Shown here in pieces: positions 12,681-24,272 of a stretch of DNA of 64,000 nucleotides. The stretch's first letter is position 1; every line of letters starts with the position of its first letter. This stretch comes from Melampsora larici-populina 98AG31. Its lineage: Eukaryota; Basidiomycota; Pucciniomycetes; Pucciniales; Melampsoraceae. The notes under the pieces were generated by a model. The model searched no databases, was not told where the DNA came from, and worked only from the letters and a program-made list of their open reading frames with translations. Position numbers and translations under genes: made by a program. The DNA lies in contig NW_006768806.1 of the NCBI RefSeq assembly GCF_000204055.1, positions 487,738 through 551,737 of the forward strand, written 5' to 3'.

Positions 12681-13558
12681 CTAGCTCGATTTCAGTTTTT
12701 CTTCTGTTTGATCACATTCAACTTCGGTTTCAGTTTCTTCAATCTTGCTGTCATTTGGAATATTGTCATCATAATGTGAATAAGTTTGACTTAAAGGACT
12801 GAGCCTAGTTTGACGCCCATTTTCATTATGGTTAATCTCTTTCAATTCGATTTTTTGTTTTTTTCTTGGTGGAGGATTTAATGAAATACCAGTTCTTAAT
12901 TCAATAATACGTCTATGTAATGGTCGAGACCTGATAAATTGGGAAATTTTCAATCCTGATATTAGGCCTTTCAAATTCAATGATGAAGGGATCATAAAAC
13001 CTACGTTCGAACGATCAATGTAATTTTCTTAAAAGTCAGTCTTGGAGATCAAATTTAGAGATAGTTGGCTTGGAAGCCGAACTATGTAAAAGCTTACCAC
13101 TGTTGTAACATGCAATTTCCTCTTCAACTTCCGTATCTTCGATTTCAAAAGCTTCGCTTAAATCTACTTCTAGCTGTCAACAGAAAAACTTGTCAAGAGT
13201 CAACATAGAGATTTATACAGGGAAGGAGGAGATCAGAAGAGACTTACTTGTTGTGACCAAGATTGTGATTGCGACGGGAAGTCCTCACTGCTGGTAGCAG
13301 AATGACTCATCTGAAGTTTCTGTTTCGGTGTCGGTAGTGTTGAATCGTGAAAGCAAGAAATGTCTTCTTCCTCAATTTCCATATCTCCGATTCCAAAAGC
13401 TTGGCTTAGATCTACTGGCTAAAAACACGATAACTCAGTGAGAGTCAGTATAGAGACTCATATAGCAGGTTAGAAGCATAGTTGACACTTACTTGTTCTG
13501 ATAGGGATTGAAATTGTAAAGGGAAGGCTTCTCCGCCAGTAGAAGCAAAGCGTATCAT
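12681..13558 (-). CDS. Tandem family of unknown function, member A (duplicated exons 1-2)
   Basis: Exons 13558-13493, 13418-13248, 13173-13098 and 13000-12681 give a 210-residue model. The family core is an acidic segment (LSEAFEIEDTEVEEE), a conserved HRRIIELRTG motif, a basic KKQK patch and RLSPLSQ. There is no signal peptide; acidic and basic patches suggest a nuclear or nucleic-acid-associated protein, which is inference. The second exon is unusual: it reads through a second copy of the acidic exon and straight into MSHSATSSED, the start used by the neighbouring paralogue. Exons 1 and 2 therefore appear twice in tandem, in frame. Starting instead at the ATG at 13310 gives a 152-residue protein that matches members B and C better. 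Member A lacks the long C-terminal half of its paralogues. Confidence 0.6.
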
Positions 13559-14153
13559 CTGTTTAGTATCGGTCGCGGTTTGGGTGTTGAAATGTGAAAG
13601 CAAAAAGGTCACTGAACGGGTATAATAAGCCTTTGAAGGAAGATAATGGATCGATGAAGATGGTTGAAAGGATAATAGAAATTTAAACAGTTAAAGAGTC
13701 ATCAATGATTTCGATTGTTTTCAATCCGAAGCAAAGGGACTCTGTTTAAACAAACCGTATCTCATCAAATGAAATGAAATCTTGCGCTACTAAACTCACT
13801 GAGCCCTTCTTGCGAACACCTTGGCCGCGCCCTCGAATTCCTTGACGATTTAAAATGCACACTCCCTTAAATGCATTTTGAAAAGGTTGTTTTTTTTGAC
13901 ATTCCCCAAGTCCATTCGATCACACAAACTACTCGTATTGATGACTCAAGTTGTAACTAAGGCGATCTGAAGTTGAATGTGACTTTCAGCTTAAAGCTAG
14001 AAAACCAGCGATCTTTCGTGAATCGTAGGAAGTATTCTTCAATCCTCTGCCTTGTAAATTGGCTCTCGGTTGACGCCTGAGTCAGGACTTTCATGCAGAC
14101 TCATCCTGGCTGAACGCCATCGGTACAGAGACATCCCTAAAATCCGCCGGATA

Positions 14154-14200
14154 ACTCACGGCTCGTGAAGTTGTGACTGCCATGTCGCTACGGTCAAAGA
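14154..14200. promoter_or_regulatory. Shared upstream element, copy 3 (degenerate)
   Basis: AACTCACGG, a spacer, TGCCATGTCGCT and GGTCAAAGA, about 600 bp upstream of member A. The surrounding 14.04-14.20 kb (CCTCTGCCTTG, TGAACGCCATCG) aligns with 16.36-16.51 kb upstream of member B, so this copy belongs to the duplicated promoter region of the family. Confidence 0.35.
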
Positions 14201-14890
14201 TAGGCAAGGGATATATCTGTTTGTTTCCCTGAACTGATGTGGTTCTCGTCAGGATAAGGTCCGAAGCATTTGACCCATCGTCTCTCGGAATACTTGAAGT
14301 TATCTCTACGATGATTGGTTGACAGAGCTCAATCCAGCCTATAGACTCCTCTCATCAGTCATGAGGGTGCATGTAGTTTTCTCTGACCTACAATGACAAA
14401 ACAGAGTGAAAAGTTCTCGCAAGACTACACAACTGAAATCAAATCATATCGAATCGTTGGAAAAATATTGAAGATTTCATGCACAGACACAGAAAAGACA
14501 TCTTATCAATCTCAAGACTGCTATCGAAAAGGATTGACCAATGATCTTATATAGTATGAGACTTCCTTTGCACAAGCTATTGTTGATCATCTAAGGATCA
14601 CGTCAAGCTCGGCAAACGGTCTCCAAGTTATATAACTTGAGCTTATAATGAGTTACTTCTATAACTACTTTCCCAAAAATTCAAGATTCCAAAAGAATGA
14701 ACCAAGCGGTTTACAGATCAGCGTCCCGTTCTTCGAACACATGTGTATATACAAATATCCAAGAGAATTTGATAGTCAAGAATGGTGATGACATGATTAC
14801 AAAAGAAAAACAGATGACCCGGATCAGAAATCGCAGGATTGGTACTTCTTCTTCAACCATTTTGTAAACCGTTTTTCATAGAAGAGTTCC

Positions 14891-15941
14891 TTAAGGATTC
14901 ATACGTTGCCTTTTAAATGATGATTGGTCATTCGAATCAATCTCGATTTTCCTCTTCAAACCTTGACTTGTTTTACCATAAAGATGATCTCCAGAATTAG
15001 ATGAATCCAATAAAGGTGTTCCAAAAAGACTTTGATTACTTTGGTAAGACCTTTCGACAATTGAATTAGCTGGCGAAGGCATCTCGAGAGTCTTGAAAGA
15101 TACAGGAGGCTTTAAACCCAGCAGATAATTCGGATTTGAACCTCTAAACTGGTTACTAAGGCATTTTTGAGGTATAGAATGTGGGTTATTCATTGAGGTA
15201 AAGGCTTCAAGGTTAGCCATCGATAAAGGTGAAGAAGGTCCAGTATCCCGTTCAATTAAACTATCACAGTTCAAATCCCTCTTCTCTCTTTGACTATGAT
15301 CATCAAGTTGCGAAAAAGCTTGAGTTGAAATTGAATTTGTACTAAGCCAATTTGAATTTGACTTTCGATGATATTTGTTGGTTTTCTGTTTTGTCTTTTG
15401 TTTTCGAAGATTCTCATCATGATTTAAAGATTGTGTTTGAGTTGAAGTTGAAGTAACAACTTTAGATCGGTTTCTACTTAATTTACGTTTGATGAATTCG
15501 ATTCTTTTTTGTTTTTTGATGAATGATGGATTCAATGAAACACCAGATCTTAATTCAAGAATCCGTCTATGTAATGGTCTAGACTTGAGATATCCTATAA
15601 TTTGTAATCCGAATCTTAAGCCTTTGAATGATGAAGGGATTGTATAAGCTAATTGAATAAAAAATAGGTAAAAGAATCAGTTTCAAAGTTCAAATCTAGA
15701 GATGATTAGACATGCAATAAAAGCTTACCAGGGTTACATATGATTTCTACTTCATCTTCTATCTCTTCAATTTCAAACGCTTCACTCAGATTTACCTCTG
15801 GCTACAAACACGAAAACGCATCAAGAGTCACTATATAGATTCATAGAGTGAAGTAGCAGAATACAAGAGACTTACTTGCTGTGACAAAGACTGTGATTGT
15901 GACGGGACGGCATCCATCCCAGCGAAAGTGGAATGGCTCAT
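14891..15941 (-). CDS. Tandem family of unknown function, member B
   Basis: Exons 15941-15876, 15801-15729 and 15648-14891 give 298 residues. The first exon encodes MSHSTFAGMDAVPSQSQSLS, the second the acidic VNLSEAFEIEEIEDE segment. The third starts with IPSSFKGLR and holds PLHRRILELRSG, a Lys/Arg-rich patch (IKKQKRIEFIKRK) and NLEAFTSMNNPHS, which is shared with member C. The C-terminus has further basic clusters (KRKIEIDSNDQ, FKRQRMNP) resembling nuclear localisation signals. Intron positions and phases match members A and C exactly. Sequence upstream of the ATG is also conserved with member A. I do not recognise the family; nuclear location is inferred. Confidence 0.68.
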
Positions 15942-16469
15942 CTGAAGTTTTAGTGTCGGTGGTGGTATGGGTAGTATTGAATCGTGAAAGCAAGAGGACA
16001 ATGACCGTGTATGAATATTAAGCTTCTGAATGCCGATAACGAGAAGAATTGATAAAGATGGTCCAAATGAGAATCGAGCACCCAATGAATAGGATAATAA
16101 AAGCTACCTCAATTATATATATTCACATCGAATCGAACCTTTAGCCAAACCCTTGACTTCTTTGCACAAGTTTTTTTTTTGACATCCCTAGGTCTACTTC
16201 ATCCAATACCCTGATTCCGAAATCATTACTACATCAGGGTCTTGACTGCGTAATCTGGATCTGGAGACTGAGTTATGCGTAACAATGACACGCGAGAAAT
16301 TTTCAGCTTCAAATTCCACAACTCATCATCTTTTGGAGCACGTACGTATCCTCATATCCTCTGCCTTGGCTCGGTTATCTTCATGCCAAAGCCTGTTCCG
16401 TAGACTCATGGCACACAGATTGAACGCCATCGCACAGGATCCCAAAAATTTCGTCCTACGCTAACACAA

Positions 16470-16514
16470 CTCATATCAAGTAGCAGTCGTGAGTGCCACG
16501 CCGCTCAGGTCAAA
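16470..16514. promoter_or_regulatory. Shared upstream element, copy 4
   Basis: CTCATATCAAGTAG, a spacer, TGCCACGCCGCT and GGTCAAAGAAG, about 550 bp upstream of member B. Its left half is nearly identical to the copy upstream of cutinase copy 1 (TCATATCAAGTAG), although the downstream genes are unrelated. Confidence 0.4.
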
Positions 16515-17165
16515 GAAGTCCAAGGTGATTTTTTTTCGTTACTTTAATCAATGTGGCTCTCATCAGCATGAAGTACGATTATCACAGCGCGCTGTAACTG
16601 ATTGTGTGTTAAAATATACAAACCTACAGGTTTGATTGATTCCTTCATACCCATGATGATTAGTTGACAGATCTCAAAAATGATCATGTGATGCACTGGT
16701 ATGAACTTCAATGCTCTATCATCATCAAAGTCTCCTTTGACCCCACTTCAAAATTAAAAAGTCCTAAATAGTCATCAAAGTCAATTAAGATCCCATCTTG
16801 AAAAAACCAAGTCAAAGATTTCATGCTCACCAAACAAATTCGTTAATTCCAAAACTGTTATTCCAAAACTAGATTAATTTTTTGAACCAAAACATTGAAT
16901 CACGACATATTTCATATAAACTTACCAATTTTTGATCTTATATAGATTTTTCTTTTGAAAGAAACCTTTATTTAATTTAAGCATCCAGAAAGTCAATCAC
17001 TATAAAAACAGATACAAATCCGAGCATAAATTAAAGTTTCTATATACATACACTATATCATCATCACATTCAAATACATGAGACCAAAGATCCAAAAGAG
17101 AACCAAAGCAAAAGAGACGATGAAGTATAGAGTCAATTTGATTTAAACTTTTCAAGGTAAGATTT

Positions 17166-18208
17166 TTAAGGTCTATCTTCGATCATCATACAGCGACTGG
17201 TAGATTGAATTGGATTTTGTGAATTGAAATCAATTGAATGAGAAGAATGATGATCGTCATATGTAAAAATCGTGGAAATCGGATTCGAAGAACTTTGAAA
17301 AGTTTGGAAAACATTATTAGGGTTAAGATCATCAGGATAAATCTTATCACAACTTTGACGTGGCCTTTTCTTGGAGCCTGAGGTATTCTGATTTGAATCA
17401 AGTTTGTGTTTTCGTTTCACACCTTTTAATTTCCGTTGAGGAAGATCTCCGAAATTGAATAAAGGAGCTTCAGTAGTCAAGTTGGAACAGGAAGATTTCA
17501 AAGATCGATTTGGTTTTGAATGATTCACGGGATTCTTAGACCTTAACCCTTGATCTGGATGAGTCGTCCATTTCTGAGGTTTCGAATATGGATTATTTAA
17601 ACAAGTAAAAGCTTCAAGATTAAGTACAAACAAAGGCATCGAGTCTTGAGAATCTTCTTCATTTGATGGATCAAGATTGATGGAGATCGGTTGACTTAAA
17701 GGACTAAGTCTTGTTTGATTTCTAGTCTTCTTTTCTCTAACCTCTTTAACTTTTGTTTTTTGTTTTTTTCTGTGGGATAGGTTGAATGGGATGCCAGTTC
17801 TTAATTCGATTATACGTCGATGGATCGGTGGTGAGAGATCAGCTTTAGGGATTCGGAATTCAAACTTGGTGTTTCTCAATAATGAAGGTAACGTGAAACC
17901 TGTTAGAATGAAGAATTTGTTGGTTAAAAGTCAGTTTATCTGATCAGATATAGAGGTAGGAATATCGATAGGAATCTGAAATGCTACATACCACTGTCAG
18001 ATGTACTTTCTTCCTCAACTTCCATATCGTCAAAGGCAAAAGCATCGGTGATGTCAAACTCTGGCTACAAACACAAAAACCCAGCAAGCGTCGGTAAAGA
18101 GGATCTAAAGATCAAAACAAAGTAGTGAAAGAGACTTACTTGTTGTTCTAACAAGAGTGATGGTTGTGAAGAGGAGGCTTCTGGGCCAGTAAGAGCGAAT
18201 TGACTCAT
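17166..18208 (-). CDS. Tandem family of unknown function, member C
   Basis: Exons 18208-18140, 18064-17992 and 17899-17166 give 291 residues. It begins MSQFALTGPEASSSQPSLLL, most like the duplicated first exon of member A. The acidic exon (EFDITDAFAFDDMEVEEE) follows, then TLPSLLRNTKFEFRIPK, PPIHRRIIELRTG, a KKQKTKVKEVREKK patch, RLSPLSQ and NLEAFTCLNNPYS. A basic stretch near the C-terminus (SGSKKRPRQS) resembles a nuclear localisation signal. There is no signal peptide. It shares all intron positions with A and B. No copy of the CCACGCCGCT element is visible upstream, unlike A and B. Confidence 0.68.
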
Positions 18209-19017
18209 CTAGAGTTCAAGTATCGGTTTGAGGTATGAGTAGTTTGGATAATGAAAGCAAGAAAAGGTCAGTGAACGTGTATGTATGATGATAGTAAACG
18301 TTTGAAGTGACGATAATAATAATGATAAGAATCGATAAATCGATCACGAGATTTGATGAACTGTAGAAGATCAGCTATACCTGAATGGTTCTGAATCCGA
18401 ACCCAGTCATTATATATCCCATATAGAATCCTTTAGTGGTGCTATTCGGTTTTTGACGATTTGAAATGCATTCCTTTAACTTTTTTTGGGGGGAAAACCT
18501 TTGACTTTTCTTTGACATAGAACGAACTGGGAATAAGTTGATATGTATAGTTTTCGATGACCGATTTATTTAAATTATTTTCTACAATTTCCCGAGAGTC
18601 AAAAACGAACATTAAAGATGAGTCGAAATGCAAGTCAACATATATATGAAAGTGAAGACAATTCCAAAAGCATTGTATAAAAGGAAAACTTACAATTCGA
18701 CTCTTTCAAAAGTTTTTTGAGATTTTAACCAATCTTATGATCATCAGTTTGTGACTATTCATGAGACAGTCTTCTTGAACGGTTTACAATTTTTAGCTTT
18801 TGAAGCGTTGTAGTAATTCTTTTGAGTCCCTTTGATTCTGAATGATAAACAATGTTGGGAGTTGAGGGATTCACCGAAAATAGATGGACATTCAACTTTC
18901 ACCCTTTCACACTCCAAACACACATCCAAAGTTCAAACGCCGGCTTTCTTTAATCCCCGAACTCCGATTCTGTGTCTGAGAAAGTCGCACCTTGTGTTTC
19001 ATGAAGGTGTTTCAACA
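18209..19017. other. Intergenic region, no supported gene
   Basis: Promoter side of member C. The first hundred bases upstream of the ATG resemble the same region of members A and B (ATGAAAGCAAGAAAAGGTCA block). Nothing else recognisable before the Mutator-like element. Confidence 0.45.
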
Positions 19018-19026
19018 TTGCAAAGA

Positions 19027-19651
19027 CTAACTTAACTAAGTCCCACAGTCAGACCCTTTTTCCTCGCGAGCTCGGGGTTCTGGTGAGGGACTTAGGACTA
19101 AACGGCCGGGCTTGGTGGTCGAGCAGGACTCCTCAAATTTGAGTTTGGCGTGGAGACTTTTTCACCACCTCAAAAAGTCCCACTTCCTAAACTTACCACT
19201 CAATCAACCCCTATTTGATTTTTAACTGGAGATACTTCAAGAAATTCCCAACACATCTGTCTATTCAGAATTTCTTTAACTTTTTCTGAGCATCCACAAC
19301 AAAGGGCAGATGTTTTTGGAATTTGAAATTTTGTTGGTGGCAGTGACTGTATTTTCAAAACGAAATTTATAATCAAACACGATCCTCTTTCAATGCAAGA
19401 AGACTGCCATTTGATCCAGCAGCTGTGGTCAAAGATGAAAGATGTACATTTCATTCTCCAGAAGATTTTGGTCTCCTCAGAAAATCTGTAGCATCCAAAC
19501 TACAAAAGATAGGCAGCTGTAAAGCTGAACGGGGGTTTTGGGTTCCTGCTTGACCACCAAAAGTATGCGATTAGTCCCAAGTCCCTCTCCAGGGCACCGA
19601 GCTTGCAAAGGTAAGAAAGCCCTGCGAGAATTGGGACTTGTGTTAAGTTAG
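19027..19651. mobile_element. Non-autonomous Mutator-like element with long TIRs
   Basis: The ends read CTAACTTAAC(TAAG/ACAAG)TCCCA and are inverted repeats. Similarity continues inward for about 115 bp (AGCTCGG, GAGGGACTT, GGACTAA and TGGTGGTC occur in order on both arms). The 9-bp direct repeat TTGCAAAGA flanks both ends (19018-19026 and 19652-19660). Long TIRs plus a 9-bp target duplication are typical of Mutator-like elements. The 625-bp interior encodes nothing recognisable. Confidence 0.8.
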
Positions 19652-21268
19652 TTGCAAAGATCTTTTTGGACGATGCAAATGTCATTATTGCCTTATTCAC
19701 CTTTATTCCAACGTACTCTCACCACACCCTTTGATTTGAACGGCCATACACCCATACCATCAACAGTTCTTTCCACAGTCCTACACCCCGCGCTAGGATG
19801 GTGCTCCCAACCCTCATTCACAAAAATTATGGCATGGTTAACCCGGCACACCCCTTCTGGTTTCCCGTCTCAATGGACAAGTTGGTCTACATTGTCTAAT
19901 ATCTCCCACTACAATGACCTATAAAAGAACAAGTACAGAGAACAAGTACAGATTCATGGCTAATGTCAATAAGGAAGCTTATTGAGCAAGGAAATAACCG
20001 TGTAATAGTTGATATATAACTGTTACAGGTTTATTACATATGATTTAAAGTGTCTTGCATACTTCATCTATTACAAAACGTGGCAAAGAGGCTGATACTG
20101 GGAGCCTTCAAAAGCTCACCAACAGATCACATGTATCATGACACAGATGCAATAACATTCAAGGACTTAGCAATCAGATACCACCACAACTACGTATATA
20201 AACAATTAACGGCACCATCATCCCACCCATCACGATTAATCCTACAACATGAACTGCTAAGTACCCCAGCCACGCACAAAAGCCCAATACACCGGCTGTT
20301 GAGAGAGACTGACATGATTTTACCACATACAAATATTTTGGAGACAATTAACCCGTACCCGGAGCCCCCGTGGATAGAACCAAGATGGACGGTCAAGAAT
20401 GTGAGAAGCAAACGAGAAGAAGTCAAGGAGAAGATACAGAATCAGATTGATGAAGAGAAGAACATGAAGGCCTGTGTGGTGTTTACGGACGGCTCATTCT
20501 TACCCAAAGTAGGAGGAAGTGCAGCCATAGCAATGGATGGAAGGACAGCAAGCCATGCCTATGGACCAGTGGAAGGAATATCCAACTATGAGATGGAGGC
20601 TATGGCACTAATGATAGCCTTAGTTCAGTTCAAGCAAATGACTGACACTGATCCTGAAAAATTCACTTCGTTAGCCATCTTCAGTGACAGTCAAGCAGCC
20701 CTTGATTTACTAGCCAAACCAATCCAGCCAAGAACCCTACAATACACATCAAGGTTTTTGTTGAAATCATACAACTTGATTCCAATTTGATATCAACTGC
20801 AACTATATTGGACGCCAAGACATGAGGGCATAGAACTGAATGAAATAGCGGACCAGGCGGCAAAAGAGGCGACGGAAAGTGAAATGGAGGCACTGATACT
20901 CCCAATAAGCTTGGGAGGATTATTACGCCATACGAGAACATTATTTAACAAAAGGGAAGCTGTACCTATTAAACCATACAAAACACAAGGAAGATGGATA
21001 GCTGATGCACTTGATAAATTAGAAAAGGGAGAGGCAGCGGCAATCTATCAACTCAGATGCGGTCATTGTCCACTACAAAAATTCTTACACAAAATTGGTG
21101 CAGAAGAACACAACAAATGCAGCACCTGTTTTGCAACAGAAACACCGGCACATTTTTTAATATAATGTAGAAAATTCACAAAAGAATGGCAAACATTTAG
21201 GAAGAAATAAAAAAAAGACAAAATCAAAATTCACACAAAATCAGCTACAATACTCTTAGAGCACCCAC

Positions 21269-21643
21269 AGGACCCCGGAAAGCTCCTATGGAACCATCCG
21301 ACGGGAAATGACGAAAAATTGACTGTTTGATACCTCAAAAAAGTTGTTTTTTGAGGCCTTTGATACCAATTTCGTCGGTAACATCCGACGGTTTTTGCCT
21401 TGATTTGGGCAGTTTTGCTCCTTTTCCGCTGGTAACATGCTGTATTCCGCGTGTTTACCTCTGTGACATGCCATTTCATACAGATTTGATACCTGTATTG
21501 CTATTTTACGTCGGTATGTTGTTACAGCTCTTTTTTGAAAATTGGCCGATTGATACGTATTTCGTCGGTAACTCAGCCAAAATCTCGACCCCCGATTGAT
21601 ACGTTTTTCGTTGGATGGTTCCATAGGGGCTTTCCGGGGTCCT
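21269..21643. mobile_element. hAT-like MITE nested in the Harbinger left end
   Basis: A 375-bp insertion with inverted ends (AGGACCCCGGAAAGC, extending about 40 bp through CTATGGAACCATCC). It is flanked by an exact 8-bp direct repeat GCACCCAC (21261-21268 and 21644-21651), which duplicates part of the Harbinger terminal repeat. Eight-base target duplications with short TIRs fit hAT elements. It encodes no protein I can support. Confidence 0.78.
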
Positions 21644-21882
21644 GCACCCACTATCATGACAGTGTTTTATCATAAGTTTTGCGTTCCTGAGCACGAAATT
21701 TGATCGTGCGTGTAACAACTAAGATGGTAAACTCCTGAAATCCACTATTAGGCGCTTTACCATATGATTTACGAACGATAAATCACTGTAGATCAACCAG
21801 ATCCACAGTGGTCTAATTTTGAAATGAATTATCGTATCTTTTTATTAAACTTCATCCAAAATTAAACCGTTTCATCATCACA

Positions 21883-23214
21883 ATGCCTGCTTCGGTGAAA
21901 AGTCAGATTGATAGGCTTTTGAGGTCTTCAAATGATGATGAAGAACAGCAAGAATACGACCAAATGGTCTTCGAGTTCTTGTTCAACAAACCTGACACAC
22001 CGCCTCCACCTCCTCAGACTCGAATCCGAATAGATCGAGATCGAGAAAGCCGTGCCCAGCAACTTTATGATGATTACTTCGCACCTAACGCTAGATACGA
22101 GTCAAAATTTGAATGTAGATTTCGCATGAGTAAAGCATTATGTATGAGAATCATTGAGGATCTACAAATACACGATCAATTCTGGATTCAAAAACCAGAT
22201 GCCTGTGGTGTGATGGGACTCACCGTTTATCAGAAGGTAGTCTGTGCATTAAAACAGCTCACCTTGGGAATTCCGGCGGATGCGACTGATGACTATGTTG
22301 GTATTGGGGAAACAACAGCAATATTTACTCTCAAATTGTTCATGAAGCATATAAACGAAATATATGGTCCAGATTACCTTTGACCACCGAATCCTGAGGA
22401 GCTCATTTGAATTACAAAAGAATATGAAATACATGGCTTACCTGGTTGTAAAGGAAGCCTTGATGGTATGCATTGGGCTTGGAAGAACTGTCCACTTGCC
22501 TGGAGTGGACAGTACGAAGGAAAAGAACACACACCAACTGTAGTTCTTGAAGCAGTCGCCTCCGAAGATCTCACAGTCTGGCATGCATTCTTCGGAACTC
22601 CAGGTTCCCTGAACGATATCAACATACTGAATCGTTCTTTCCTTTTCACCGACTTTCTCAAAGGTGAGTCTAGTCAAGTTTTCTTACATTTCATGATCTG
22701 ACTCATGTTCTTTTTAGGAACCGAGGATGAAGTTCACTTCACGGTCAATGGGAAACTCTACAAGCAAGGTTACTACCTCGGTGATGGAATTTACCCTGAC
22801 TGGCCAACAAATGTCAAAGCACCACGAGCTCGCCAATCACCTGCAGCAAAACTTTTTGCCGAAGCTCAAGAAGGAGCACGAAAAGACATCAAGCAATGCT
22901 TTGGAGTAATTCAAATTCGATTTGGGATAACTCGCATGCCATGTCGAATGTGGTATCTAGTTGACATGCACTCGGCTATGATGTGCTGCATAGTTTTACA
23001 TAATATGATCATTCAAGATCGAGGTACACTTGATCCTATAATTGAAGCTTACACCTCTCAAACAAGAGTCATTCCAAAATTCCAAGATCCAGTGGTACAA
23101 AACACTCTGATGGAATACCTTCAGAATACACTCCGTCTGAGAGATTCACAAGCTCATGCCGAGCTTCAGCACGATCTCAAAATGGATCTCTGGCTGAAGG
23201 AAGCAGGTCAATGA
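21883..23214 (+). pseudogene. PIF/Harbinger transposase, inactivated
   Basis: Exons 21883-22663 and 22718-23214 (54-bp intron) encode a 425-codon DDE transposase of the Harbinger/plant-transposon type. Seen in order: GSLDGMHWAWKNCP (first catalytic Asp), GSLNDINILNRS (second) and LGDGIYPDWP. The third acidic position normally lies in a DVER-FGV motif; here the sequence reads ARKDIKQCFGV, so the catalytic Glu is Lys and the next Arg is Gln. Two in-frame TGA codons (22381 and 22408) interrupt YL-PPNPEELI-ITKEY. Each defect is explained by one C-to-T change, on one strand or the other, in a TCG context. The gene cannot make an active transposase as it stands. Confidence 0.85.
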
Positions 23215-23382
23215 TGGTGTCTCTTGGTTCAAAAACGAGTTATACTGCATTGCTTTTAATCATACATCTACATAAATATTATACTGACACTATATCTAAT
23301 TTCTTTGAGGCTTAATAATTGTACTATAATTGTACTTTACATGGTTATGAAAGACTGATAGTGATGTAATGATATGTAATAG

Positions 23383-24272
23383 CTATTGATATCGCTTAGC
23401 AACTTCTTCTTTCAAGCCTCGTAATATCTTCTTTGAAATCTCATCGGGACAGTCTTCCTCCTTCGCACGAGCGATTTCAAGATCCTTGCTTTTAAGCTTG
23501 CTTGACATCAAGTTATTTGCGATTCGATTTGATTCTTCGCTAGCATCAGCTCGCCGACTTGCTACAGCAGTGAATGCGGCCATTGCTTCAATTCTGGCTT
23601 TATCGTCATGAGACTCTCGCTTTGATTCAATTCGCTGTTTCTTCGCCGCTTTGCCACCGATAGGACGTTCTCTGTCATCGGGTCGAGCATGTGCAGTAGC
23701 CAAAGATGTTTCATTTTGAGTCGCTTCTGGAGTTGGATTTGGAAGGATGTCGGAAGGGGGTGGTGGAGGGGGATGATCGCGCTGGTTGATAAGCCGAGTA
23801 TCCCACTTGGGCTCGTACCGAAGTTTTTGCCAAGCCGCGAGAAACTTGAAGGAGGTTTTCATCTTGGCTTGGTAAACTTTCATCACATCAACAATCCATG
23901 TATCAGGTGATGTTCCCGATGGTGGATCATGCTCCAAGCGAGCGTAGATACCGGAAAACTTCTGGGTTGATGGATTCATCGTACGCCATCTGAAAGGTGA
24001 TTTAAACTTTGAATTTTGATACATTTGATACATTCAACATCTTGTACTACTCACTGATTCTTACACATCTTGCCTGTTCGTTGAGAGTGCGAGTGACCAT
24101 TGAAATGAGCTGTGATATCATCGAAAAAAGCCTCGCTTGACAAGTTGTTGGAGTGTTTGGGTCAAGTGCTGGTGACAACCCAAGAAATTGCTAGCTGCTT
24201 GTGCTCGGCTTCAGTCCAATTACTGCCTCGTTTGGTGGCTGTTGAAGTAGCAGGATCAGGTGGAACAGACAT
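23383..24272 (-). pseudogene. Harbinger ORF1, Myb/SANT-like DNA-binding protein, one stop
   Basis: Exons 24272-24055 and 23989-23383 join as KNQ-WRTMNPSTQKFSG. The N-terminal part (RGSNWTEAEHKQLAISW ... KMCKNQW) is a SANT/Myb-like fold typical of the second Harbinger protein, which binds transposon ends and assists the transposase. The C-terminal half has RPIGGKAAKKQRIES and a charged helical region, as in the NAM-associated C-terminal domain. A TGA at 24164-24162 interrupts exon 1 after WVVTST. It is convergent with the transposase. Family-level assignment is firm; the gene is inactive. Confidence 0.8.
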
